Shown: positions 1 through 5,555 of the stretch, piece by piece
Layout of the letters: each line of letters begins with the position of its first letter
How positions within the stretch are numbered: position 1 is the first letter of the stretch
DNA from: Clostridiales bacterium
GTDB taxonomy: Bacteria; Bacillota; Clostridia; Lachnospirales; Lachnospiraceae
Assembly (NCBI GenBank): GCA_012512995.1
Contig: JAAZDA010000248.1
Location: 1-5,584, forward strand
Length of the DNA stretch: 5,584 nt
Direction of reading: 5' to 3'
Notes under the pieces: generated by a model
What the model was told of the DNA's origin: nothing
What the model saw: only the letters and a program-made list of their open reading frames with translations
Database searches by the model: none
Program-made: the position numbers and the translations under genes

Positions 1-633
1 GTCTACATGAACTCAGAAGAGCGTATTCCCACTGCCGAAAGCTATTCCATGGGGCTTATAAGAGCTTCTCTTTCAGGATCTGAGTTTGCCTCATCTATCC
101 CGGATGAACTTCTTGTAAGGCCGAGGCTGATACAATATAAGGATTTGTTGGATGGAATGGTCTTTGATCTTGGCGGAGTGCACGCAGAGATGATATGTTG
201 TCCCGGTCATACAATTAAGACAATGGCAGTCCTTCTTAATGAGGATCGGCTGCTCATCACAGGGGATGCCTGTCATTGGATTTCTTTTATGCATTTTGAA
301 AGCTGCCAGCCACTTTCAGTATTCAGGAGCAGTCTTGAAAAATTGCAAGAACGCGAAGGCGAATGGGACAGTCTGCTGTTCTTTCACGCCATGGATAAGG
401 GTTCAAAGGAGCTGATTCCCGAAATGATAAACAGAGTCGACGCAGTCATGAGCGGTCTGTACGATCCAGATGCGCTCACTCCGGAGCCGCACCTGTGGAA
501 TGGTGATAATTACAGTAATGTCAAAGATGGGCGCCCGATCCTCACGCCTTATGATACCAGCGGCAGGCACTTTGTCGCCCAGAAAGAAGGAGAGCTGGCG
601 AGTCTCCTGTTCGATGTGAAACGTCTCCGGTGA
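1..633 (+). CDS. MBL-fold metallo-hydrolase, C-terminal part (5' end outside window)
   Basis: This is the C-terminal part of a metallo-beta-lactamase-fold hydrolase. The reading frame is open to the first base of the window, so the ATG at position 7 is probably internal and the zinc-binding HxHxDH motif should lie upstream. What is visible fits the fold. CCPGHT supplies a His ligand (codon 208-210), followed by a hydrophobic strand and the LITGDA turn whose Asp (265-267) would bridge the metals. FFHAMDKGS then gives a third candidate ligand, His at 385-387. The last ~60 residues, rich in Asp, Pro and Tyr, form a tail I do not recognise. There is no signal peptide or membrane segment in the visible part. 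Substrate cannot be told: the fold covers lactonases, thioesterases, phosphodiesterases and beta-lactamases, and nothing here points to antibiotic hydrolysis. The next gene starts 373 bases later, so it is probably the last gene of its transcript. Confidence 0.75.
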   Translation, partial: VYMNSEERIPTAESYSMGLIRASLSGSEFASSIPDELLVRPRLIQYKDLLDGMVFDLGGVHAEMICCPGHTIKTMAVLLNEDRLLITGDACHWISFMHFESCQPLSVFRSSLEKLQEREGEWDSLLFFHAMDKGSKELIPEMINRVDAVMSGLYDPDALTPEPHLWNGDNYSNVKDGRPILTPYDTSGRHFVAQKEGELASLLFDVKRLR

Positions 634-706
634 AAGCGTGGGCAGCTACATAGCGTAACTGTTCACAGGCATTTACAGTGTGTGAGAACTGTGTATTGTC
701 CAGCCC

Positions 707-747
707 TTTACCCGCAAATCCGATGGTCTGCCCTATTTCGCGGGTAA
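707..747 (-). repeat. Palindromic repeat unit A (REP-like), minus orientation
   Basis: The left arm TTTACCCGCAAAT (707-719) pairs with the right arm ATTTCGCGGGTAA (735-747), leaving one unpaired base and a loop of about 15 bases. Read on the minus strand, the unit begins TTACCCGCGAA and ends TCGGATTTGCGGGTAAA. It therefore matches unit B (781-822) in the opposite orientation. The asymmetric TCGGATTT block near one end fixes the direction. No T-run follows the stem, so a rho-independent terminator is unlikely. Orientation and pairing are read directly; the repeat-family status is inference. Confidence 0.6.
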
Positions 748-774
748 CCCTGTCGCATATGTCTATGCCGGGTT
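746..774. repeat. Central imperfect hairpin between the two palindromic units
   Basis: AACCC (746-750) pairs with GGGTT (770-774), and GCATA (755-759) pairs with TATGC (764-768) around a TGTC loop. The outer and inner stems are separated by an asymmetric internal loop (four bases on one side, one on the other). It sits between units A and B, so the whole 707-822 block could fold as three consecutive stem-loops in RNA or single-stranded DNA. Confidence 0.45.
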
Positions 775-780
775 CACTAC

Positions 781-822
781 TTTACCCGCGAATGTTGATA
801 GCCCTCGGATTTCACAGGTAAA
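781..822 (+). repeat. Palindromic repeat unit B (REP-like), plus orientation
   Basis: The left arm TTTACCCGCGAAT (781-793) is imperfectly complementary to ATTTCACAGGTAAA (809-822). The mismatches are mostly G-T/A-C type changes in the CCCGCG core. It shares the arm TTACCCGCGAA and the block TCGGATTT with the reverse complement of unit A, while the interior differs. The pair is thus an inverted couple of the same element, with unit B more decayed in its right arm. No gene lies inside. Confidence 0.6.
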
Positions 823-864
823 ACGATAATTCAAACCATCCAGTAGTACATTTCAGGGCATAAA

Positions 865-967
865 ACCTGTGAGCAGTTATCACTTAAGTCTTGGCGCACC
901 TGTGAGCAGTAACGATATTTGTATTTTGCATGCAAACCGCGCTATAATTTTAATAGTTTCTGAGCAG
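865..967 (+). repeat. Three TGAGCAG direct repeats around the operon promoter
   Basis: The 13-base sequence ACCTGTGAGCAGT occurs exactly twice, at 865-877 and 898-910, 33 bases apart or about three helical turns. A shorter copy, TGAGCAG, follows at 961-967. The first two lie directly upstream of the likely -35 element and the third just past the expected transcription start. This would suit binding sites for a regulator of the yqeY operon. The core ACCTGTGA also resembles the right arm of palindromic unit B read in reverse, so the copies could instead be decayed fragments of that repeat. Confidence 0.4.
919..948 (+). promoter_or_regulatory. Likely sigma-A promoter of the yqeY-pseudouridine synthase-glycosylase operon
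   Basis: A perfect -10 hexamer TATAAT is at 943-948. A partial -35, TTGTAT, is at 919-924 with an 18-base spacer. The start would fall near 955, leaving a leader of about 50 bases before the ATG at 1007. A 10-base perfect palindrome TTGCATGCAA (926-935) fills the spacer, a position where a bound repressor would block polymerase. The -10 is clear; the -35 is weak. Confidence 0.55.
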
Positions 968-996
968 AAGAAAACTTTACAAGTGTGCTCAGGCAT

Positions 997-1001
997 GGAG
1001 G
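997..1001 (+). promoter_or_regulatory. Ribosome binding site that fixes the YqeY start
   Basis: GGAGG lies five bases before the ATG at 1007. It supports that start over the upstream in-frame GTG at 869 and the ATG at 995, which has no comparable site. Confidence 0.7.
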
Positions 1002-1006
1002 ACATA

Positions 1007-1444
1007 ATGACACTCGAAAAGGTACATGATGATATGATAGCCGCGATGAAGAATCGCGATAAGCCCCGCAAGGAAGCTCTTGCAACACTGTATTCCGCAG
1101 TGAAGAAAGCCGGCATTGATGCAGGCTGCAGAGATAACATCCCGGAAGATATGGTTGCCACAGCTCTCATAAAGGAGCAACGTGCCGCCAAAGAACAACT
1201 TGATACCTGCCCCGATGAGCGCACTGAGCTTAAGGCAGAATATCAGTTCCGTTATGACGTAATTTCCGAATACTGCCCGCAAATGATGTCTGCAGAAGAC
1301 ATCGAAAAATATATCTCTGATAATCATGCAGACCTCATCGCCGGCAAGAATAAGGGAATGATAATGAAATCAGTAATGCCTGAGCTCAAGGGCAAGGCTG
1401 ATGGAAAGCTCATAAATCAGGTCGTCGCAAAGCTCTGCTCATAA
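1007..1444 (+). CDS. yqeY: GatB/YqeY domain-containing protein
   Basis: This is a 145-residue protein of the YqeY family. The family resembles the C-terminal helical tail domain of GatB, the tRNA-dependent amidotransferase subunit that contacts tRNA; the free-standing proteins have no firmly established role. Visible hallmarks are the N-terminal helix with MIAAMKNRDKPRKEAL, a central charged helical region (KEQRAAKEQLD), the YCPQMMSAEDIEKYI segment at the family's usual 'YLPxQLSExEL' position, and the conserved C-terminus KGKADGKLINQVVAKL. Length matches the usual ~148 residues, so it appears intact. The ATG at 1007 is chosen because GGAGG precedes it and the protein then begins as in the family. 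It is the first gene of a three-gene operon, 26 bases before the pseudouridine synthase, and is expected in the cytosol. Confidence 0.9.
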   Translation: MTLEKVHDDMIAAMKNRDKPRKEALATLYSAVKKAGIDAGCRDNIPEDMVATALIKEQRAAKEQLDTCPDERTELKAEYQFRYDVISEYCPQMMSAEDIEKYISDNHADLIAGKNKGMIMKSVMPELKGKADGKLINQVVAKLCS

Positions 1445-1470
1445 AGGCACAATCATTTTCTGTTCAAATT

Positions 1471-2445
1471 ATGGATAAAATTTTTACGTATGTCCTCCGT
1501 GCGGATGATCTTCAGTCTACCGCCGGGGGACTTGTCAACCTGATACTGAAAGATCGAATTCACGTGACTGGTCATGAGATCAGTCGCGCCAAATTCATGC
1601 CCGGAGGGATCACGGCAGACGGAAGGTCAGTGACAGTAAAGGATCGTATTGCGCCGGGACAGACTCTCCGGCTCGTTCTTTCAGACACGGCATCAGATAC
1701 TGATAAGGTTCCGCCCGTAGAAGGCCCTATCACCTTCCTGTATGAGGATGAGGATATTGTGGTGATCAATAAGTCTGCAGGATCTGTAGTACATCCCACC
1801 CACGGCCATCACAAAGATACCCTCGCCAATTACCTCGCCTGGCACTACCAGTCTCAAGGACTGGATGTATCCTGCCGGATAGCCGGGCGTCTCGACAAAG
1901 AAACATCCGGCGCACTTGTTTTTGCGAAGAACAGGGCAACTTCAGGGCGTCTGGCTGCAGAGCGCCGCGATCAATTGTTCAGGCGCAATTATCTTACTAT
2001 TGTTCAGGGGGCATTTCCTGATAATAAAAAAGAGGGGCATATAGACAGTCCGATTGAAAAAGCACCTGATTCTCTGCTGAAGCGGCAGATTGCACCAACA
2101 GGATGCGGCGACAGTGCGCTCACAAATTACGAAATACTCGGCTGTGTTCCATATGGCAGCATCGGCGATGGAATGATCACTCTGCTTCGCGTCCACATTG
2201 AAACCGGACGGACTCATCAGATAAGAGTCCATATGGCTTCCATCGGTCATCCGTTACTGGGTGATACGCTTTATGGTGGTCTTGGCCCAGAAAGTGGCGG
2301 TGCTCCGCGCGCACTCCTCCACGCCGCATCAGTGGAGTTTATCCAGCCTTTTACGAAGGAAGAAGTGAAAGTCACAGCTCCAATGCCAGACGACTTCACT
2401 GAGAAGTATTCACTCTTCAAGCTCAGGGATATTGACGCCATATGA
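1471..2445 (+). CDS. RluA-family RNA pseudouridine synthase
   Basis: This 324-residue enzyme should convert specific uridines in rRNA or tRNA to pseudouridine. Residues ~14-70 look like a degenerate S4-type RNA-binding domain (LVNLILKDRIHVTG, then GRSVTVKDRIAPGQTLRL). The catalytic domain starts near residue 87 with LYEDEDIVVINKSAGSVVHP. It contains the RluA-family motif GRLDKETSG (139-147), with Asp142 the catalytic nucleophile, then FRRNYLTIVQG and the conserved block TGRTHQIRVHMASIGHPLLG. All expected motifs are present and length is normal. Which uridine is modified (RluC-, RluD- or other type) cannot be told. The ATG at 1471 has no clear Shine-Dalgarno site within 20 bases, and no in-frame alternative start follows the previous gene's stop, so translation may depend on upstream ribosomes. 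Its stop overlaps the next start by four bases. Confidence 0.93.
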   Translation: MDKIFTYVLRADDLQSTAGGLVNLILKDRIHVTGHEISRAKFMPGGITADGRSVTVKDRIAPGQTLRLVLSDTASDTDKVPPVEGPITFLYEDEDIVVINKSAGSVVHPTHGHHKDTLANYLAWHYQSQGLDVSCRIAGRLDKETSGALVFAKNRATSGRLAAERRDQLFRRNYLTIVQGAFPDNKKEGHIDSPIEKAPDSLLKRQIAPTGCGDSALTNYEILGCVPYGSIGDGMITLLRVHIETGRTHQIRVHMASIGHPLLGDTLYGGLGPESGGAPRALLHAASVEFIQPFTKEEVKVTAPMPDDFTEKYSLFKLRDIDAI

Positions 2446-2951
2446 AAAGACAATACACTCATCTCACACATAAAGATTTCGGGCCGCTTTTTGACGAGCA
2501 CTCCGAAAGTCTCATTCTTGGAAGCTTTCCTTCTGTCAAATCAAGGGAGCAGCGCTTCTATTACGGTCACCCGCAGAACAGATTCTGGAAGATCATCGCC
2601 GCAATATACGGTGAACCTGTTCCTGAAAACGATGATATTGAAGCCAAAAAGGCAATGATCCTCGCTCATCATCTCGCTCTCTGGGATGTCATTGATGAAT
2701 GTGATATCACAGGTTCATCCGACAGCAGTATCCGAAACGCAAAAGTGACGGATCTGCGTCTCATTCTTGACCACAGTTCCGTCACCAGGATTTTTGTAAA
2801 TGGTGCCACAGCCTTTCGGCTCTATGAAAAATACAGTGCCGGCATGACCGGCATCAGCGCAGTGCAGTTGCCTTCATCAAGTCCTGCAAATGCTGCCCGG
2901 AGTCTTGACCGTCTTACATCTGAATGGAAAACTCTGATTCTACACTCATGA
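2442..2951 (+). CDS. DNA-deoxyinosine glycosylase (uracil-DNA glycosylase superfamily, family 6)
   Basis: This 169-residue protein matches the hypoxanthine-DNA glycosylase branch of the UDG superfamily, which removes hypoxanthine (deaminated adenine) from DNA to start base-excision repair. Motif 1 is very clear: LILGSFPSVKSREQ (residues 24-37) followed by FYYGHPQNRFW (39-49). Asn46 sits at the position of the catalytic Asn of this family. LWDVIDECDITGSSDSSI (80-97) is another family-typical stretch. IFVNGATAF (117-125) is the strand before the DNA-binding loop, and LPSSSPANA (143-151) replaces the HPSPLS-type motif 2 of classical UDGs. Length is normal for the family. Its ATG at 2442 overlaps the synthase TGA as ATGA, indicating translational coupling in one operon. 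The substrate call rests on family resemblance, and activity on uracil is possible. Confidence 0.88.
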   Translation: MKRQYTHLTHKDFGPLFDEHSESLILGSFPSVKSREQRFYYGHPQNRFWKIIAAIYGEPVPENDDIEAKKAMILAHHLALWDVIDECDITGSSDSSIRNAKVTDLRLILDHSSVTRIFVNGATAFRLYEKYSAGMTGISAVQLPSSSPANAARSLDRLTSEWKTLILHS

Positions 2952-3010
2952 TCGTAAGTGATACCTTATTACTGACCATTTTCACGCAACCGAATTATCA
3001 TATTATCAGC

Positions 3011-3496
3011 TCATGAAACAACAATAGTCTCAATGACCTGGTCCTCATAAGGGCGGTCGCTCCAGTCGCGTTTTGCAGCAGCTATTGCATCAAGCTCCTC
3101 GAGTCCTTCAGTGATTTGTCCGAATGCCGCATACTCACCGTCAAGGTGTGGCGCATCAGCATGCATTATGAAGAACTGGCTTCCTGCTGAGTCCGGTGCC
3201 ATTGTGCGTGCCATAGAAAGAACACCGCGCTTATGCTTAAGGTCGTTCTTTACGCCATTTGATGCGAACTCACCCTTTATTTCCCAGCCGGGGCCGCCTG
3301 CTCCTGTTCCGTCAGGATCTCCGCCCTGAATCATAAATCCAGGGATGACGCGGTGGAAGATCAGTCCATCATAGAACTTCGCATCCGCGAGTTTTTTGAA
3401 ATTTGCCACCGTGATCGGAGCCACATCCGGATACAGCTCACCGCTCATCACATTTCCATCTTTCATTTTAATCGTAACCTTTAAATTCTCTGCCAT
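3011..3496 (-). CDS. ppiB: Cyclophilin-type peptidyl-prolyl cis-trans isomerase, cytosolic
   Basis: This 161-residue single-domain cyclophilin catalyses cis-trans isomerisation of Xaa-Pro bonds and assists protein folding. The active-site landmarks are all present: FHRVIPGFMIQGGDP (47-61) with catalytic Arg49 and Gln57, SAGSQFFI (103-110), and HLDGEYAAFG (117-126). In the last, His117 replaces the Trp of human CypA, which is common in bacteria and usually means weak cyclosporin binding. There is no signal peptide or lipobox, so it should be cytosolic. The start is supported by AAGGAGA (TCTCCTT at 3501-3507 on +), five to six bases before the ATG. It is transcribed alone, convergent with the glycosylase (59 bases between stops, no clear terminator) and divergent from the acetyltransferase. 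The symbol is given by type, not proven orthology. Confidence 0.93.
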   Translation of the reverse strand: MAENLKVTIKMKDGNVMSGELYPDVAPITVANFKKLADAKFYDGLIFHRVIPGFMIQGGDPDGTGAGGPGWEIKGEFASNGVKNDLKHKRGVLSMARTMAPDSAGSQFFIMHADAPHLDGEYAAFGQITEGLEELDAIAAAKRDWSDRPYEDQVIETIVVS

Positions 3497-3523
3497 TTTC
3501 TCTCCTTAATGATGATGTATTCT

Positions 3524-3553
3524 TTACTTCGTCCATACCCTGGAATCGCACAT
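3524..3553 (-). other. Possible 9-codon leader ORF upstream of the cyclophilin
   Basis: On the minus strand AAGGAG (3558-3563) is followed four bases later by an ATG that opens the nine-residue frame MCDSRVWTK, ending in TAA 27 bases before the cyclophilin ATG. The ribosome site is as good as the cyclophilin's own, though its spacing is short. A frame this small can arise by chance, and no attenuation-type codon run is visible. Confidence 0.2.
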
Positions 3554-3560
3554 GCGACTC
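3543..3560. promoter_or_regulatory. Inverted repeat in the divergent ppiB/acetyltransferase region
   Basis: GAATCGCA (3543-3550) and TGCGACTC (3553-3560) form eight-base arms with one mismatch around a CA centre. The position between two divergent genes suits an operator. The same bases cover the start of the small leader frame and its ribosome site, so in RNA a compact hairpin could hide that site. The pairing is read directly; the role is inference. Confidence 0.3.
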
Positions 3561-3598
3561 CTTAACTGTGATCAGATTTATTTGTGTGTCGGCTTTTG

Positions 3599-3607
3599 TG
3601 CTACAAT
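3599..3607 (+). promoter_or_regulatory. Extended -10 promoter of the acetyltransferase, abutting its start codon
   Basis: TGCTACAAT (3599-3607) is an extended -10 element (TG-n-TACAAT, one base off TATAAT). No good -35 is seen at 16-18 bases upstream. Transcription would be expected six or seven bases past the hexamer, at about 3613-3614, which is the first base of the ATG at 3614. The predicted mRNA therefore has essentially no leader. Confidence 0.5.
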
Positions 3608-3613
3608 CGAAAC

Positions 3614-4693
3614 ATGCTTTCCTTTGTACACTTTGTGGTCGATGATCTGACCGCCGCTCCGAATATAATACATGAAACCATCAGTGATGTCACGCGCATC
3701 TGCTCTTCGGTGGGCGGAGATTTCTCTGCTTCTTCCTGGTCCCTCCTGTCAGATCTTGAAAAAGGCACCGCTTCTGTTCTCATGACTCCTGCCGATAAAA
3801 CTCTTATTCTCGCCGACAGTGAAGCAGGCGTACTGGAGCTCAGAGCCAGGAATCGTTTTGCGGCGGGCTGGCTTCATGCAGGTGTCAATGCTGCGGATTT
3901 TGATCCCGAGAGCACACCCTATATTGTTGATGACCCCGCCGAAGTGTGGCCTGATGACTTCAGGCGAATATACGCCAGATGTGCCGGTCTTCCATGGGAA
4001 GTCGCAGTCACAGGAAGGCTGATCATTCGTGAATTCTCTGAATCAGAGGAAGACCTGAGATTCATTCAGTCACTTGGTAAAAGCAGTGAGTCAGGGAAGT
4101 TTCTTAGTTTGTCGTTTGATCGGCCCGATGACATTGCAGATCCACGCGGTACTATCCGGGATCTTCTTCACGCATATATCCGAAACGTCTATCATCTTTA
4201 TGAATTTGGCAACTGGGCTGTCTGTCTTCGGGAAACCGGAACTGTCATAGGTATAGCCGGGCTCTCATTCCCTGATCCGGTTTTCCCTGACATCTATGAA
4301 GACCGACTGTCTGTACCATATTCTGAAACAAGTTGCAATATTGCAGGAGATCCTGTGCCTGAACTTGGCTATTACATCTCCGAATCATTCCGCGGTAATG
4401 GCTTTGCATACGAATCCTGCAGTGCCATCCTCGACCTTGGATTCAGATTGTTTGATTTCGTTTGTATTGACGCTATTGTCGATGCCGGGAACATTTCCTC
4501 AATGTCTCTTCTGTCAAAACTCGGTTTTCAGCCCGCTGAAGTTCCCGCTCCCAGGCTGTCAGTCCCTGTTGATTTTAACCCTGAAGTTTCTCATTCTTAT
4601 CAAACGGAACCCTTATGCACAATTCCTGTCTCAATGCCTTCAGCACTGCCTTCTCATGTGCTCCGCCGTACTCTCCGTCGCAGGTCCAGCTGA
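3614..4693 (+). CDS. GNAT-family N-acetyltransferase with N-terminal HAD-like region
   Basis: This 359-residue protein has two parts. Residues ~136-306 are a RimJ/RimL-like GNAT domain (Acetyltransf_3 type) that should transfer an acetyl group from acetyl-CoA to an amine. Seen are LIIREFSE at the first strand, ELGYYISESFRGNGFA (250-265) with RGNGFA as the acetyl-CoA pyrophosphate loop, and NISSMSLLSKLGF (293-305), the usual closing helix. Residues ~1-130, with TLILADS (63-69) and YIVDDPAEVWPDDF, resemble the degenerate HAD-like region preceding this GNAT domain in clostridial proteins; no catalytic HAD DxD is evident, so it may be structural. Residues 321-359 are an unusual basic tail (ending RRTLRRRSS) encoded antisense to the lipid kinase gene. 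ATG 3614 is preferred over GTG 3584 because the promoter -10 lies between them. Neither has a Shine-Dalgarno site. The acceptor substrate is unknown. Confidence 0.8.
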   Translation: MLSFVHFVVDDLTAAPNIIHETISDVTRICSSVGGDFSASSWSLLSDLEKGTASVLMTPADKTLILADSEAGVLELRARNRFAAGWLHAGVNAADFDPESTPYIVDDPAEVWPDDFRRIYARCAGLPWEVAVTGRLIIREFSESEEDLRFIQSLGKSSESGKFLSLSFDRPDDIADPRGTIRDLLHAYIRNVYHLYEFGNWAVCLRETGTVIGIAGLSFPDPVFPDIYEDRLSVPYSETSCNIAGDPVPELGYYISESFRGNGFAYESCSAILDLGFRLFDFVCIDAIVDAGNISSMSLLSKLGFQPAEVPAPRLSVPVDFNPEVSHSYQTEPLCTIPVSMPSALPSHVLRRTLRRRSS

Positions 4694-5543
4694 GTTCCTT
4701 TTCTGACTCCACCACAAGTTTTGATGTTTTAAAATGTGTTATAAGGCTGCAGTGCCCCAGGTCGCTCTGAAGGAGACTCTGAAGTATCTGATTCGTCTCA
4801 ATAGGATTTGTCGGCATTTTGATCATGGTGACCTCGAACAGTCCATCCTGGAGATCCACGTGTTTTCCTGTGATTCCTTCAAAACCACCGACTGATCGCG
4901 AATTCGTTACCATCCCTACTGCATAATCATCCTCAAAAAACCTGTCATCCGATGTCACGCGTATGTGATATGGATGCATCTGATTCATCTTGAGCAGAGC
5001 CGGCAGAACACGCATTATGTATGCTGAATGTCCAAACATATTCTTCTGATCCTGCGGCGTAGTATAAGAGATGTCAGTAAAGAGGCCGAATGCCGCGACA
5101 TATACAAAATGCCGGTCCTTGTTAAAACCCCCAATATCGCACATCACGTCCCTGCCGTTAACGATTACTTTGGCCGCTTCACTCATATCAGATGGTATTC
5201 CCAGGCTCATGGCGAAATCATTCGTGGAGCCCGCCGGAATATATCCCACCCTGACATGTTCGCCATCCGTCCTGTCATTTCTTTCCATGACTCCGCTCAC
5301 CACTTCATCGAGTGTACCATCACCGCCGCAGCAGACAAATAAATCGTATTCTTTCCTGTTAAATTCGCGTGCAATACTCAGTGCATTTCCTCTGCCGCCT
5401 GTGGCGCGCACTGTTGTCTCGTATCCCGCTCTTGTGAATATTTCAACAATATCAGCAAGATTGTTTTTTATCCTGCCCATACCTGCCACAGGATTGAATA
5501 CCATATATATTTTCCTGTTTCCATCTGTCAATTCCGTACCCAT
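4575..5543 (-). CDS. Diacylglycerol kinase-like lipid kinase (YegS/BmrU/DgkB family)
   Basis: This 322-residue kinase should phosphorylate diacylglycerol or a related lipid alcohol using ATP, at the inner face of the membrane, recycling diacylglycerol into phospholipid synthesis. Motifs in order are YMVFNPVAGMGR (13-24) at the first strand, CCGGDGTLDEVVSG (71-84) with the GGDGT nucleotide-binding loop, IPAGSTNDFA (102-111), AFGLFTDISYTTPQDQKN in the second domain, and WTCDGEYGG (286-294), whose Asp289 and Glu291 match the conserved catalytic DGE. No transmembrane segment is apparent, as expected for this peripheral family. Length is normal and the C-terminus is conserved nearly to the end. 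A second ATG at 5567 would add eight residues (MLRHKEII) but lacks a ribosome site, so 5543 is preferred. The last ~39 codons, including DGE, overlap the convergent acetyltransferase gene. Confidence 0.92.
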   Translation of the reverse strand: MGTELTDGNRKIYMVFNPVAGMGRIKNNLADIVEIFTRAGYETTVRATGGRGNALSIAREFNRKEYDLFVCCGGDGTLDEVVSGVMERNDRTDGEHVRVGYIPAGSTNDFAMSLGIPSDMSEAAKVIVNGRDVMCDIGGFNKDRHFVYVAAFGLFTDISYTTPQDQKNMFGHSAYIMRVLPALLKMNQMHPYHIRVTSDDRFFEDDYAVGMVTNSRSVGGFEGITGKHVDLQDGLFEVTMIKMPTNPIETNQILQSLLQSDLGHCSLITHFKTSKLVVESEKELSWTCDGEYGGAHEKAVLKALRQELCIRVPFDKNEKLQG

Positions 5544-5549
5544 GATAAT

Positions 5550-5555
5550 TTCCTT
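5550..5555 (-). promoter_or_regulatory. Ribosome binding site that decides the lipid kinase start
   Basis: AAGGAA on the minus strand lies six bases before the ATG at 5543. It lies inside the frame of the longer version starting at 5567, which has no such site, so the shorter protein is favoured. Confidence 0.6.

Larger units (their letters stand above)
634..1006. other. Long intergenic region with palindromic repeats, direct repeats and a promoter
   Basis: This 373-base stretch has no credible gene. Its first half (about 660-825) is dominated by self-complementary sequence: a weak stem at 661-689, then two related palindromic units at 707-747 and 781-822 flanking a smaller hairpin. Its second half holds three TGAGCAG repeats, a TTGCATGCAA palindrome and the promoter of the yqeY operon. 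An in-frame GTG at 869 would extend YqeY by 46 residues. That extension is unlike the family and runs through the promoter, so I treat it as non-coding. I see no tRNA, no riboswitch I recognise, and no hairpin followed by a T-run that would terminate the upstream gene. Confidence 0.7.

Noticed and set aside
661..689. Weak stem GTTCACA/TGTGAGAAC after the first gene
   Set aside because: Only seven pairs with a two-base bulge and a 13-base loop, no T-run; it could be chance, although TTCACAGG also appears in repeat unit B.
707..822. Rho-independent terminators or a CRISPR array
   Set aside because: The stems are not followed by T-runs, and the repeats are only two inverted, imperfect units, not regularly spaced direct repeats.
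869..1006. GTG-initiated 46-residue extension of YqeY
   Set aside because: The added residues do not look like the family, they cross the TATAAT promoter element, and a good GGAGG site supports the ATG at 1007.
2952..3010. Bidirectional terminator between the glycosylase and cyclophilin genes
   Set aside because: I found no stable stem with a T-run here, only a short direct repeat ATTATCA (2994-3000 and 3002-3008).
3584..3613. GTG start adding ten residues to the acetyltransferase
   Set aside because: No ribosome site precedes it and the best -10 element lies inside the extension, so transcripts from that promoter would not contain it.
4296..4706. 136-codon plus-strand frame inside the acetyltransferase
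   Set aside because: It lies in another frame of a gene with clear GNAT motifs, has no ribosome site and no family-like features.
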